In this document: one piece after another, positions 48,729 to 58,014 of the stretch
How the letters are laid out: every line of letters starts with the position of its first letter
Position numbering within the stretch: the first letter of the stretch is position 1
NCBI RefSeq assembly: GCF_003336755.1
Contig: NZ_QMDI01000005.1
Location: forward strand, 124,001 to 188,000
Direction: 5' to 3'
Source: Elioraea thermophila (ex Habib et al. 2022)
Lineage (GTDB): Bacteria; Pseudomonadota; Alphaproteobacteria; Acetobacterales; Acetobacteraceae
DNA: 64,000 nucleotides
Translations under genes and position numbers: made by a program
Notes under the pieces: generated by a model
Database searches by the model: none
Told to the model about the DNA's origin: nothing
The model's input: only the letters and a program-made list of their open reading frames with translations

Positions 48729-48818
48729 TGGCGGAGGGGGTGGGATTCGAACCCACGGTACGGAAACCCGTACACCGGTTTTCGAGACCGGCCCGTTCGA
48801 CCGCTCCGGCACCCCTCC
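48729..48818 (-). tRNA. tRNA-Ser (CGA)
   Basis: 90 nt with encoded CCA. On the minus strand the acceptor stem is GGAGGGG/CCCCTCC, and the anticodon stem is CCGGT/ACCGG around loop CTCGAAA (anticodon CGA). It has a long variable arm (TGTACGGGTTTCCGTAC) typical of tRNA-Ser and T-loop GGTTCGAATCC. It lies between the yeiH-like gene and secF. Confidence 0.95.
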
Positions 48819-48902
48819 GAAACCCGCGCGCTCCTACACCGGCGCATCCGCCCGCGCAACGGAGCCCCTCGGCAGCCCAGCCCCGTCGCTTCCGTGCGAC
48901 CG

Positions 48903-49847
48903 TCAGCCGGCCGACCCCGCCGGCGCCGCCGGCGCCTCGACCCCGCGGCGCAGCCTGTGCTCGCCCAACAGCAGCACGATCGGCGAGGCGATGAAGATCG
49001 AGGACGAGGTGCCGACCACGATGCCGAACAGCATCGTCCAGGCGAAGCCTTCGACCGAACCCGTGGTCAGCAGCGCGAGCGGCAGCACGGTGAGGAAGGT
49101 GGTGGCCGAGGTGCCGATGGTGCGCGACAGCGTCTCGTTGATCGACAGGTCCATCAGCTCGCGCAATGGCATCGTCTTGTACTTGCGGAGGTTCTCCCGC
49201 ATGCGGTCGTACACGACGACCTTGTCGTTCACGCTGTAGCCGATGATGGTGAGCAGGGCGGCGACGGTGGCGAGGTCGAACTCGATCTGCGTCAGCGCGA
49301 GGAACCCGACCGCCTTGGTGACGTCGAGCACCAGCGTGACGACGGCACCGACCGCGAACTGCCATTCGAAGCGGAACCAGATGTAGAGCAGGATGGCGAG
49401 CAGCGCCATGCCGAGCGCGGTCATGCCGGCGACGAAAAGTTCGGCCGACACCCGGCTGCCCACCGCCTCGACGCGCACCACGCGCGCCCCCGGGATCGAC
49501 TGTTCGAGGGCGGAACGGACGGCGGCGACCGCGCGCTGCTGTGCGGCTTCGTCCGGCTGCGCCTCCATCCGCACCAGCACCTCGGAGGGGCTGCCGAATT
49601 GCTGCAGCGAAGCACCTCCCACACCCGCTTCGGCGATCGCGGCGCGCATCGCCGGGAAATCAGCCGGGCCTTGCGTGCGCACCTCGAGCACGATGCCGCC
49701 CTTGAAGTCGATGCCCCAATTGAGCCCCGGCCAGACCGCCAGCACGAGCGAGGCAAGCGAAATCAGCGCGGACAGCGCGAGGCCCACATGGCGCCCCCGC
49801 ATGAACGGGATCTTGGTACCGTCGGGAACCAGGCGAAGCAGCGGCAT
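48903..49847 (-). CDS. secF: Protein translocase subunit SecF
   Basis: A 314-residue membrane protein of the SecDF complex, which uses proton motive force to pull secreted proteins into the periplasm. Six helices are predicted. The first periplasmic strand is NWGIDFKGGIVLEVR; the conserved membrane core is ATVAALLTIIGYSVNDKVVV followed by YDRMRENLRKYK, and LSRTIGTSATTFLTVLPLAL is the closing motif. It lies 13 bp after secD. Confidence 0.97.
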   Translation of the reverse strand: MPLLRLVPDGTKIPFMRGRHVGLALSALISLASLVLAVWPGLNWGIDFKGGIVLEVRTQGPADFPAMRAAIAEAGVGGASLQQFGSPSEVLVRMEAQPDEAAQQRAVAAVRSALEQSIPGARVVRVEAVGSRVSAELFVAGMTALGMALLAILLYIWFRFEWQFAVGAVVTLVLDVTKAVGFLALTQIEFDLATVAALLTIIGYSVNDKVVVYDRMRENLRKYKTMPLRELMDLSINETLSRTIGTSATTFLTVLPLALLTTGSVEGFAWTMLFGIVVGTSSSIFIASPIVLLLGEHRLRRGVEAPAAPAGSAG

Positions 49848-49860
49848 GGCCGGCCCTCCC

Positions 49861-51462
49861 TCAAACCGGCAGGGCGGCGGGCCTGCGCCCGCGATACCAC
49901 TGCACCATCAGGAGACGGACGAACACCAGGGCGGAGAACATCGAACAGACGATGCCCACCGAGATGGTGACCGCGAAGCCGCGCACCGGCCCCGAACCGA
50001 AGGCGTAGAGCATCGCCATCGCGAACAGCGTGGTCAGGTTGCTGTCGAGGATGGTTGCGTAGGCGCGTTTGAACCCGGCCTCCATCGCATTGAGCGGCGT
50101 GCGTCCGCGCTTGACCTCCTCGCGGATGCGCTCGTTGATCAGGATGTTCGCATCCACCGCCATGCCGAGCGTGAGCAGGATGCCGGCGATACCCGGAAGA
50201 GTGAGTGTGGCCTCCATCAGCGACAGGGCGGCGAGCAGCAGGATCATGTTGACCACGAGCGCCACCACCGCGAAGGCGCCGAACAGGCCGTAGAACAGCA
50301 GCATCCAGGCGACGACGAGGACGAAACCGATGGCGAGCGCGATCATGCCGGCCCGGATCGCGTCCGCCCCCAGCTCAGGCCCCACCGTGCGTTCCTCCAC
50401 CACCGTAAGCGGGGCCGGCAGCGCGCCGGCGCGCAGCAGGACCGCGAGGTCGTTGGCGGAGGCGGCGGTGAAGTTGCCGCTGATCTGACCCCGCCCGCCG
50501 GTGATCGGTTCGCGGATGACGGGGGCGGTGATCACCTTGTCGTCGAGCACGATGGCGAAGGGGCGCCCGACGTTGTTGCGCGTGACTTCGGCGAAGCGTC
50601 GCGTGCCGATCGAATCGAAGCTGAAATTGACCACCCACTCGCCGGTCTGCGGGTTCTGCCCCGCCCGTGCATCCGTCAGATTGGCGCCATCCACCTCGAC
50701 CCGACGGCGCACGGCGTAGCGTTCGGGCGCACCACCGCGGCCGCGATCGCCCTCGAGGAACATCACCCCCGGCGGTGGCGTGCGCGCGGTGACGTCCGCC
50801 GTCTCGTCCAACAGGTGGAAGGTCATGCGGGCCGTCTTGCCGATCAGCTGCTTGATCCGCTCCGGGTCCTGCACGCCGGGGAGCTGGACGAGAATGCGGT
50901 TCGCACCCTGGCGCGCGATCAGCGGATCGACCACGCCCGTCTCGTCGATGCGGCGGCGAATGATCTCGATCGATTGCTGCACGGCTTGCGTCGCCTTCTC
51001 GCGCAACAACGGTTCGGAGAGGGCGAGGGTGACGAGGCCGTCGGGCGTGGCGGTGACCTCCAGGTCGGGCTGCTGCGCGCCCATCCCGGTGGTGATCGGG
51101 TTGGCGAGCTCGCGCAGGAGCCTGAGCGCCTCCGGCGCGCGGGAGGGGTCGGTGAGACGCAAGGTGACGGCGCGGTCGGCGGCGGCGAGGTTGGTGTAGC
51201 CGATGCCCGCACCGCGCAGCCGTGTGCGCGCCCCGTCCGCGATGTTGTCGAGGCGCTCGCGGATCACCGCAGCCATGTCGACCTCGAGGAGGAGGTAGGA
51301 GCCGCCCTTGAGGTCGAGCCCGAGGTGGATCTGTCGCCAGGGCAGCCACTCCGCGGCGGCCCCGAGCCGCGCCTTGTCCACGAAGGACGGCACGGCGAGC
51401 AGGGCGGCGAGCAGGATGCCGCCGACGATCGAGGCGATCTTCCACGGCGCGAAGTACATCAT
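49861..51462 (-). CDS. secD: Protein translocase subunit SecD
   Basis: A 533-residue partner of SecF. After the first helix comes IHLGLDLKGGSYLLLEVDM, the P1 periplasmic domain with IDETGVVDPLIARQGANRIL, the conserved RAGALPAPLTVVEERTVGPE before helix 2, and the RND-like core GMAVDANILINERIREEVKR with its essential Asp-x-Asn. The length is normal. No yajC gene precedes it here, unlike many genomes; the 160 bp upstream belong to the divergent bciB candidate. Confidence 0.97.
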   Translation of the reverse strand: MMYFAPWKIASIVGGILLAALLAVPSFVDKARLGAAAEWLPWRQIHLGLDLKGGSYLLLEVDMAAVIRERLDNIADGARTRLRGAGIGYTNLAAADRAVTLRLTDPSRAPEALRLLRELANPITTGMGAQQPDLEVTATPDGLVTLALSEPLLREKATQAVQQSIEIIRRRIDETGVVDPLIARQGANRILVQLPGVQDPERIKQLIGKTARMTFHLLDETADVTARTPPPGVMFLEGDRGRGGAPERYAVRRRVEVDGANLTDARAGQNPQTGEWVVNFSFDSIGTRRFAEVTRNNVGRPFAIVLDDKVITAPVIREPITGGRGQISGNFTAASANDLAVLLRAGALPAPLTVVEERTVGPELGADAIRAGMIALAIGFVLVVAWMLLFYGLFGAFAVVALVVNMILLLAALSLMEATLTLPGIAGILLTLGMAVDANILINERIREEVKRGRTPLNAMEAGFKRAYATILDSNLTTLFAMAMLYAFGSGPVRGFAVTISVGIVCSMFSALVFVRLLMVQWYRGRRPAALPV

Positions 51463-51602
51463 GGCGCGAGGCGCACTCCCGGTCGGGGGCCGGGCGAGAG
51501 GGCCCGCCCGGCACGTGCGCGTGGTATGCCCCCGGGGGCGGGGCGAGGCAACGCCGCTCGCCCACGGGTGAAGGGCGCGGCGACGCTGGCCTTGAGCGCG
51601 AG

Positions 51603-51620
51603 TGTCAGGCTAGCCTGACA
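51603..51620. promoter_or_regulatory. Perfect 18-bp palindrome, PpsR/CrtJ-type operator
   Basis: TGTCAGGCTAGCCTGACA reads the same on both strands and fits the PpsR/CrtJ consensus TGT-N12-ACA with the preferred flanking CA/TG (TGTCA-N8-TGACA). It ends 2 bp before the ATG of the BciB-type gene and lies in the divergent gap with secD. PpsR/CrtJ represses photosynthesis genes under oxygen. Match to the motif is seen; binding is inferred. Confidence 0.75.
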
Positions 51621-51622
51621 GA

Positions 51623-52864
51623 ATGGACAGCCGCCCGCCGCGCGAGGGGCCCTGGGGCCCGGGGGTCGAAACCATACCCCTGCGCGCCGCCCCGTATCGC
51701 GACCTCTGCACCGACTGCGGGGTGTCGCGGCTTGCCGACGCCAAGGCCTGCGGGACCGCCTGCCAGTTCATCCGTCCCGACTATGCGGGGCTCGAGGCGG
51801 CAGTGCATGGCCGAGCGCGCGATCCGGCACGGGCGGATGAAGACCATTTCGGCGTCTTCCTTCGCCTCGTGCGGGCCCGCCTGCGCGCGCCCCGCCCGGG
51901 CGCGCAGTGGACGGGCATCGCGACCCGGCTGGCCGAACGCCTGCTCGAGACGGGGATGGTCGAGGCGGTGCTCACCGTCGCCCCCGACCCGGATGACCGC
52001 TGGCGCCCCGTGCCGGTGCTGGTGACGCGGGCCGAGGGCATGGCCGCCTGCCGCGGCATGCGCATGGGCTATGCGCCGCTCCTTGCCCTGCTCGAACCCG
52101 CTCTCGCGCGCGGCCATCGCCGCCTCGCCGTCATCGGCATTCCCTGCCAGGTCTACGCCCTGCGCGCGCTGGAACGGCGCCTCGGGCTCGAGCGTCTCTA
52201 TGTCATCGGCACGCCCTGTTCGGACAATACGACGACGGAGAACTTCCACCGCTTCCTCGCCAACCTCGACGAGGACCCTTGTTCCATCACATACCTCGAG
52301 TTCCGCGCCGACATGCTGGTCGAGCTCCGTTACGCGGATGGGCGGGTGCGCACGATCCCGTTCCTGATGCTGCCGATCGCCGACCTGCCGGCCGATTTCT
52401 TCCCCCTCACCTGCCGCACCTGTGTCGATTACGTGAATGCGCTCGCCGATCTCGTCGTCGGCTACATGGGGGGAGAGGGGCGGCAGTGGCTGATCATGCG
52501 CAACGCACGCGGCGAGGCGTTGCTCGACTTGCTCGGCGACGAGGTGGAGCTCGGCGCCCCGACCGATCGCGGCAGGCGCGACGGCCCGGTGAAGGCGTTT
52601 CTCGAGAACACGCGCCGTGCGGCGGGGGGGCTTCCGTTGCGGCGGATGCCGAAGTGGCTCAGGCCCATCGTCGGCCGGATCATGCCCCTTGTGGCGCCGA
52701 AGGGGCTCGAGTTCGCGCGTGCGCGGGTGGAGATGAAGGCGATCGAGACGGCGCTCCTCGTGCCGCGCGCGCGGCCCAGGCGCGTGCGGCACATGGTGCC
52801 GCCGCATGTGTGGCGGCTGGTGGCGCGATACGGGATTCAACCGCCGGATCGGCCTTCGGGCTGA
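51623..52864 (+). CDS. bciB: FrhB-family 3,8-divinyl chlorophyllide 8-vinyl reductase (BciB type)
   Basis: A 413-residue iron-sulfur flavoprotein of the coenzyme F420 hydrogenase beta-subunit (FrhB) family. N-terminal cysteines C29, C32, C43 and C47 (LCTDCGVSRLADAKACGTAC) probably hold a [4Fe-4S] cluster. The core has LAVIGIPCQVYALRALERRL, YVIGTPCSDNTTTENFHRFL and PLTCRTCVDYVNALADLVVG, which match my recollection of BciB-type 8-vinyl reductases acting in bacteriochlorophyll synthesis. The perfect PpsR-type operator just upstream supports this over other FrhB proteins such as F420-dependent dehydrogenases. No other bch gene is in the window. The gene has no ribosome site beyond the operator, so it may be leaderless. 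Confidence 0.75.
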   Translation: MDSRPPREGPWGPGVETIPLRAAPYRDLCTDCGVSRLADAKACGTACQFIRPDYAGLEAAVHGRARDPARADEDHFGVFLRLVRARLRAPRPGAQWTGIATRLAERLLETGMVEAVLTVAPDPDDRWRPVPVLVTRAEGMAACRGMRMGYAPLLALLEPALARGHRRLAVIGIPCQVYALRALERRLGLERLYVIGTPCSDNTTTENFHRFLANLDEDPCSITYLEFRADMLVELRYADGRVRTIPFLMLPIADLPADFFPLTCRTCVDYVNALADLVVGYMGGEGRQWLIMRNARGEALLDLLGDEVELGAPTDRGRRDGPVKAFLENTRRAAGGLPLRRMPKWLRPIVGRIMPLVAPKGLEFARARVEMKAIETALLVPRARPRRVRHMVPPHVWRLVARYGIQPPDRPSG

Positions 52865-52873
52865 GGGAGGCCG

Positions 52874-54658
52874 TCAGCGGCGGGCTTCCAGTGACCTGAT
52901 CGCCGCCTCGATGCGGGCGCGCGCGACGGCGCCGATGTGATCGGCCACGCCGTTGGAGAGGAGCCAGCCGCCGATCGGCAGCCGACCCAGCCCCAGACGA
53001 TGCAAGACGCGGCGAAGACGCGGCGTTAGGTCACCGCCGAGCACACTCAGGTGCCGCAAGTCACGGGCGTCTCGCGGATCGTCGAATGGCCAGGGCGGCT
53101 GTTGGACGTGCCCAAGATGGTGCTGGACGATGGGAATGATCTGGACCCCCTGAACACCTTTGTAGTCTTCGATCTTTCGAGGAGGAAAATAATCGCGAAC
53201 GAGGGGGTGGTTCACGGGCATGGTGAAGTGCCGGCGCAGCCATCCCCGCATGTTCCAGCGCCCAAGCAGAAAGTCGTGCAGGCGAAGCGCGGGGTGAAGA
53301 AAGCCGAGGAAGGCTTCGAGCCCAGAGCCGCAGAGCGCGTCCTCGCCCCAGTACTCGTGGTCTTGCCTCGCCGAGCTCTCGCGTTTTGGGAGAAAGAGAT
53401 GACGGCTCGCGACGTCGTCCCGCGACGCCAGGAGGAGTTCCGAGGCGGAGTAGCGCCCGTGCGCCACCAGGGCGCCGATCAACCGCCCCCCAACCGAGAT
53501 GACGTCCCCGGGCGGTGTCCAGGCCGGGGCAGCGGCACCGGCGGCGAGCGGGCTGATGATCACGATCGCCGCCTGGGCCTTGCTTTCGTCGCGCTCCAGC
53601 ACCCCGCCCAACCCCGCCATGCGGTCGTGCACGAGCCGAAACGGACTGTTGTTCAAGGCACCGCCGTCGACGGCGACATACGTGTAGTCCTGGTCGAGTC
53701 GTTCGTCCGCGGGCCAATCCGGCTCGAGTAGGGCAGGCTCGAACACGCGCGCGCCGGCGGCACCATCCGCCGTTCTGGCCGATGGAACCATGACGGCGCG
53801 CCAATGGTAGTGCGCGTAGGGGCGGCTCAAGGTCACCGCCGGAAACACCACCGGAAACGCGCCGGAGGCGCGCGCATGGCGGGCGAGCGTGGTCCACCAC
53901 CCGTTCGACGCGTAGGGCAGCCTCGCATCGATGAAAAACTCATCGGAGCGGGGACGATCACTGTCCTTACGCTCCTTACGCTGATCCTTGGGTGGATCCT
54001 TGCTACCCAACACGAAGGTGACGTGATCGGCGTGCGAGACGAAGCGTGTACTCCGCGGGTTGTTGTTGGCATCCGGCCGCAACGACAGTCGGTAGGGAAC
54101 GCCGCGCAGGTTCGTTAGCGTCATCAGCACGCGAAACGGGTCGCGGATCCAGGGCCGCTCGACCTCCCCTGCGCCGTGCCAACGGAGCAAGGCGGCCATC
54201 GCGTTCTCGATCGCTTTCGCGGCCAGAATGCTCTCGACTGAGCGGCGGCTGTCGGCAAGGTCATCGCGGACCAGCATGTCACGCGCATCGAGCGCGTTGA
54301 CCCAGAGATCGAAGAACGGATTGCCGGGCGTCGCGCCGTAGGGAAACTTCCGGCGTGCGGCGCGCATCATCAGCGCGGCGCACACCGCGCCGCCCGAGGC
54401 CCCGCCGGCGATCTCGATGACGACGCGATGTCGGGGCACCGCCTCGCCGGCGTCCTTCGCGGCCTGCCAAGCGTCCAGCACCTCGAACAGCGCATCGAGC
54501 GCTCCGGCCGTCCAGGCGCCAGCGGAGACGGTGCCGTCCAGCACCAGACCGAGCCGAAAGAGATCCGGTTCAGGTCGTTCGACGAGCGGCCTGCGGAGTT
54601 CGTCTAGAATGTCCCGCCGGTCCGCTTCTGAAAGCCGACGCTCCGCCGATCCGACCAT
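52874..54658 (-). CDS. Patatin-like phospholipase
   Basis: A 594-residue protein with a patatin fold in the N-terminal part. The nucleophile elbow GGASGG (G-x-S-x-G) is at about residue 92, and the catalytic Asp lies in VAVDGGALNNSPF (DGG). The oxyanion loop, normally DGGGxRG, reads LDGTVSAGAWTAGALDAL. The 594-residue size exceeds a bare patatin domain, and the remainder (about 380-594) has no recognised fold. It would hydrolyse phospholipid or acyl esters. It shares a 9-bp convergent gap with the BciB candidate. Confidence 0.78.
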   Translation of the reverse strand: MVGSAERRLSEADRRDILDELRRPLVERPEPDLFRLGLVLDGTVSAGAWTAGALDALFEVLDAWQAAKDAGEAVPRHRVVIEIAGGASGGAVCAALMMRAARRKFPYGATPGNPFFDLWVNALDARDMLVRDDLADSRRSVESILAAKAIENAMAALLRWHGAGEVERPWIRDPFRVLMTLTNLRGVPYRLSLRPDANNNPRSTRFVSHADHVTFVLGSKDPPKDQRKERKDSDRPRSDEFFIDARLPYASNGWWTTLARHARASGAFPVVFPAVTLSRPYAHYHWRAVMVPSARTADGAAGARVFEPALLEPDWPADERLDQDYTYVAVDGGALNNSPFRLVHDRMAGLGGVLERDESKAQAAIVIISPLAAGAAAPAWTPPGDVISVGGRLIGALVAHGRYSASELLLASRDDVASRHLFLPKRESSARQDHEYWGEDALCGSGLEAFLGFLHPALRLHDFLLGRWNMRGWLRRHFTMPVNHPLVRDYFPPRKIEDYKGVQGVQIIPIVQHHLGHVQQPPWPFDDPRDARDLRHLSVLGGDLTPRLRRVLHRLGLGRLPIGGWLLSNGVADHIGAVARARIEAAIRSLEARR

Positions 54659-54747
54659 CGCCGACCCTCCCCCAAGCCATCGGGCAGCGAGGCTAGGAAA
54701 GCGGCGGACCGTCCTTCAACCCGAACCACATTGCGGAGAACCGATGC

Positions 54748-55392
54748 TCAAGCCGCCTCGGCTCGGCGCAGCGGCACCGCGAAGCCGCGCTGCACCGCGG
54801 GCCGCCCCATCATCCGCTGATACCACGCCTGCACGTTCGGATAGTCCTCCAGGCTCACCCGGTGCCGCTCGTGCCGCCACGCCCAGCCGAGGATGGCGAA
54901 ATCGGCGATCGAAGGCTCGCCCTCCGTCGCCACGAACTCCCGCCCCGCCAGCCGCCGATCAATCACGCCGTAGAGCCGATTGGTCTCCTTCTGATAGCGC
55001 TCGAGCGGGTGACGCCGGTCGGCCTCGTTCTCCACCAGGAGGTAGGCGTGCACCTGGCCCGGCATCGGGCCGAATCCGCCCACCTGCCACATCAGCCACT
55101 CCCACACCGGCACCCGCGCGCGCAGCTCCTTGGGCAGGAACCTGCCGGTCTTCTCGGCAAGATAAAGCAGGATCGCCCCGCTCTCGAACACGCTGATCGG
55201 CGCTCCCCCGGGCCCGTCGTGGTCGACGATGGCGGGGATCTTGTTGTTCGGGCTGATCTTCAGGAACTCGGGCGCGAACTGCTCGCCTTTGGTGATGTCG
55301 ACGATGTGCACGCGGTAGGGCAGGCCCATCTCCTCGAGCGCAACGGTGATCTTGCGGCCGTTCGGGGTGTCGAAGGCGTAGAGGTCGATCAT
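54748..55392 (-). CDS. Glutathione S-transferase (YghU/Ure2p-like)
   Basis: A 214-residue GST. The N-terminal domain starts MIDLYAFDTPNGRKITVALE, with the TPNG motif of the disulfide-bond oxidoreductase (YghU/YfcG) group, followed by SPNNKIPAIVDHDGPGG and the ES pair in SVFESGAILLYLAEKTGRFL. Members bind two glutathiones and reduce disulfides. The start at 55392 was chosen because the domain begins at once. It is divergent from selO. Confidence 0.9.
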   Translation of the reverse strand: MIDLYAFDTPNGRKITVALEEMGLPYRVHIVDITKGEQFAPEFLKISPNNKIPAIVDHDGPGGAPISVFESGAILLYLAEKTGRFLPKELRARVPVWEWLMWQVGGFGPMPGQVHAYLLVENEADRRHPLERYQKETNRLYGVIDRRLAGREFVATEGEPSIADFAILGWAWRHERHRVSLEDYPNVQAWYQRMMGRPAVQRGFAVPLRRAEAA

Positions 55393-55490
55393 CGTGGTCT
55401 CCGGGGGTCGAAGCGCGACGCACCCTAACCAAGGCCACGCATGGGACAAGCCCTTGCGGCGGAAATCCCGAGTGCCATAGTCGGATAGCC

Positions 55491-57014
55491 ATGGACGCCT
55501 CGGCCGCCCCGCCCCTCACCCAGCCGCGCAAGGCGGACCCAGGGATTTCGTTCGACAACACCTATGCCCGCCTGCCCGCGCGCTTCTATGCCCGCCTTCC
55601 CCCCACCCCGGTCGCCGAACCCACGCTGATCGCGCTGAACGAGGGCCTCTGCCGCAGCTTGGGCATCGACCCCGAGGCGGTGGACGAGACGACCTGGGCG
55701 GCGATCCTCGCCGGCAATCGCCTGCCCGCCGGGGCTGAGCCGCTCGCCCAGGCCTATGCCGGGCATCAGTTCGGCGTCTTCGTCCCCTCGCTCGGCGACG
55801 GGCGGGCGATCCTGCTCGGCGAGGTGGTGGGCACGGACGGCGTGCGGCGCGACCTCCAGCTGAAGGGCTCGGGCCGCACCCCCTTCTCGCGCATGGGCGA
55901 CGGCCGTGCGCCGTTGGGCCCCGTGCTGCGGGAGTTCCTGGTTTCCGAAGCCATGGCCGCCCTCGGCATCCCCACCACGCGCAGCCTCGCCGCGGTCGCT
56001 TCCGGCGAGGCGGTCTATCGCGACCGCGTGCTGCCCGGGGGGGTGCTGACGCGCGTCGCCTCCTCCCACCTCCGGGTCGGCACGTTCCAGTACTTCGCCG
56101 CGCGGAACGATATCGAGGCGGTGCGACTCCTCGCCGATTACGCGATCGCCCGCCACGACCCAGACCTGGCGGACATGCCCGCCCCGGAACGCTACCGCGC
56201 CTTCCTCGAGCGCGTCGCGCTCCGCCAGGCCGACCTCGTCGCCGCTTGGCTGATGGTCGGCTTCGTGCACGGGGTGATGAACACCGACAACTGCGCGATC
56301 TCCGGCGAAACGATCGATTTCGGCCCCTGCGCCTTCCTCGACGCCTATGAGCCGGGCGCGGTGTTTTCCTCGATCGACCATGGCGGGCGCTACGCCTACG
56401 CCAACCAGCCGCGGATCGCGGCTTGGAACCTCGCCCGGCTCGCCGACTGTTTGCTTCCCCTGCTCGCCGAGCCACAGGAGGAGGCGATCGCGATCGCCGA
56501 GGACGCCCTCGCCGCCTTCGGCGAACGCTTCCGCACCGCATATCGTGCGGGAATCGTGCGCAAGATCGGGATTGCGCGCCCGCGCGAGGGCGACGCCGAA
56601 CTCGCCGCCGATCTGCTGGCACGAATGGCGGAGAACGGGGCGGATTTCACCCTCACCTTCCGCCGCCTGGCCGAGGCCGTAGGCGACCCGGCGGCCGACG
56701 GAGCGATCCGCCCGCTGTTCGCCGACCCTGCGGCCTTCGATTCTTGGGCAGAACGGTGGCGGGCGCGGCTTGTCGAGGAGGGCCCAGCGGAGGAGGTGGC
56801 GGCGCGGATGAAGCGCACCAACCCCGCGGTGATCCCGCGCAATCACCTGGTCGAGGGGGCGATCGCGGCGGCGGTGGAGCGCGGCGACCTCGGCCCCTTC
56901 GCTTGCCTGCACGCGGCGCTGATCGACCCTTACGCCGACCGCACGCCGGACGACCGCTACACCCTGCCGCCCGCGCCGCACGAACGCGTCACGGTCACCT
57001 TCTGTGGCACCTGA
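55491..57014 (+). CDS. selO: Protein adenylyltransferase SelO (YdiU)
   Basis: A 507-residue pseudokinase that transfers AMP to Ser, Thr or Tyr of proteins, linked to redox stress. Seen: start SFDNTYARLPARFYARL, the LAQAYAGHQFGVFVPSLGDG block, nucleotide-binding LQLKGSGRTPFSRMGDGRAP, VGFVHGVMNTDNCAISGETI, and DFGPCAFLDAY with the metal Asp. The C terminus ends TVTFCGT, keeping the conserved Cys (Sec in animals) two residues from the end. The length is normal for the family. Confidence 0.95.
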   Translation: MDASAAPPLTQPRKADPGISFDNTYARLPARFYARLPPTPVAEPTLIALNEGLCRSLGIDPEAVDETTWAAILAGNRLPAGAEPLAQAYAGHQFGVFVPSLGDGRAILLGEVVGTDGVRRDLQLKGSGRTPFSRMGDGRAPLGPVLREFLVSEAMAALGIPTTRSLAAVASGEAVYRDRVLPGGVLTRVASSHLRVGTFQYFAARNDIEAVRLLADYAIARHDPDLADMPAPERYRAFLERVALRQADLVAAWLMVGFVHGVMNTDNCAISGETIDFGPCAFLDAYEPGAVFSSIDHGGRYAYANQPRIAAWNLARLADCLLPLLAEPQEEAIAIAEDALAAFGERFRTAYRAGIVRKIGIARPREGDAELAADLLARMAENGADFTLTFRRLAEAVGDPAADGAIRPLFADPAAFDSWAERWRARLVEEGPAEEVAARMKRTNPAVIPRNHLVEGAIAAAVERGDLGPFACLHAALIDPYADRTPDDRYTLPPAPHERVTVTFCGT

Positions 57015-57041
57015 CGACCGTGGCGGCAGATGCCCTCGCGG

Positions 57042-57767
57042 TCAACCCGCTTGCGCCGGGGCAGGGCTCCACTGCGCGTTCAGCTTGTAACCCCCGCCCT
57101 CGGTGACGAGCAGGCGCACGTTGGACGGATCGGGCTCGATCTTCTGACGCAGACGATAGATGTGCGTCTCCAGCGTGTGCGTCGTGACGTTGGCGTTGTA
57201 GCCCCACACCTCGTTCAGCAGCACCTGGCGCTGCACCGGCTTGTTGTTGGCGCGATAGAGATATTTCAGGATCGCGGCCTCCTTCTCGGTCAGCCGGATC
57301 TTGCGGTTCTTCGTCGGCTCGATCAGCAGCTTGGCGGCCGGGCGGAAGGTGTAGGGCCCGATCGAGAACACCGCATCGTCGGAGTTGTCGAAGATCGCGA
57401 GGTGCCGGCGCAGCCGCGCGAGCAGCTCGCCGTAGCGGAACGGCTTGACGATGTAGTCGTTGGCGCCTGCGGTGAGCCCCTTGATCGTGTCGGCCTCGGT
57501 GTCCGCCCCCGTCAGCATGATGATCGGCACCTTGATGCCGGCCTTGCGCACCTTCTCGGTGAACTCCCGCCCATCGCCGTCCGGCAGGCCGACGTCGAGC
57601 AGGATCGCATCCACCCGCGCGTCCTTGCCGGTGAGGATCGCCTCCGCCTCGGCGAGCGAGCCGGCCTCCAGGGGTTCGAACTCGCCCTCGCCCTTCAATT
57701 GTTCGGCAAGGGTGGCGCGCAGGGCGCGGTCGTCGTCGACGATCAGGATGGGTCTGGCGAGCGCCAT
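57042..57767 (-). CDS. OmpR/PhoB-type response regulator
   Basis: A 241-residue two-domain regulator. The receiver domain has the acidic pocket VDDD (residues 10-13), phospho-acceptor Asp58 in LLDVGLPDGDG and the conserved Lys in IVKPFRYGELL. The C-terminal winged helix (about 135-230) includes RLTEKEAAILKYLYRA and THTLETHIYRLRQKIEPD. No sensor kinase gene adjoins, so its partner is elsewhere. Targets are unknown. It is convergent with selO and divergent from ribA. Confidence 0.93.
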   Translation of the reverse strand: MALARPILIVDDDRALRATLAEQLKGEGEFEPLEAGSLAEAEAILTGKDARVDAILLDVGLPDGDGREFTEKVRKAGIKVPIIMLTGADTEADTIKGLTAGANDYIVKPFRYGELLARLRRHLAIFDNSDDAVFSIGPYTFRPAAKLLIEPTKNRKIRLTEKEAAILKYLYRANNKPVQRQVLLNEVWGYNANVTTHTLETHIYRLRQKIEPDPSNVRLLVTEGGGYKLNAQWSPAPAQAG

Positions 57768-58014
57768 GGCTCAGCATGTCCTCCGGCTTGAGATGCGGCA
57801 GAATGCCAGCGCATGGGCGAGGGCGGCAAGGAAGGGCTCCCCTCGCCCGCGCGCCACGCCCCCTGGCGAGGTGCGCAGCTTCCCCCGATATCTGAGCACG
57901 GAGCACGTTCGGCGCTCCGTTCCGACGGTTTTTCGCAACTGTCTCCGGCCTGCCATGATGGCGCCCCTTTCGCGGCGCCGTCTTGGTGGCTGACAGCAGA
58001 CGGACTGGAGGGTC

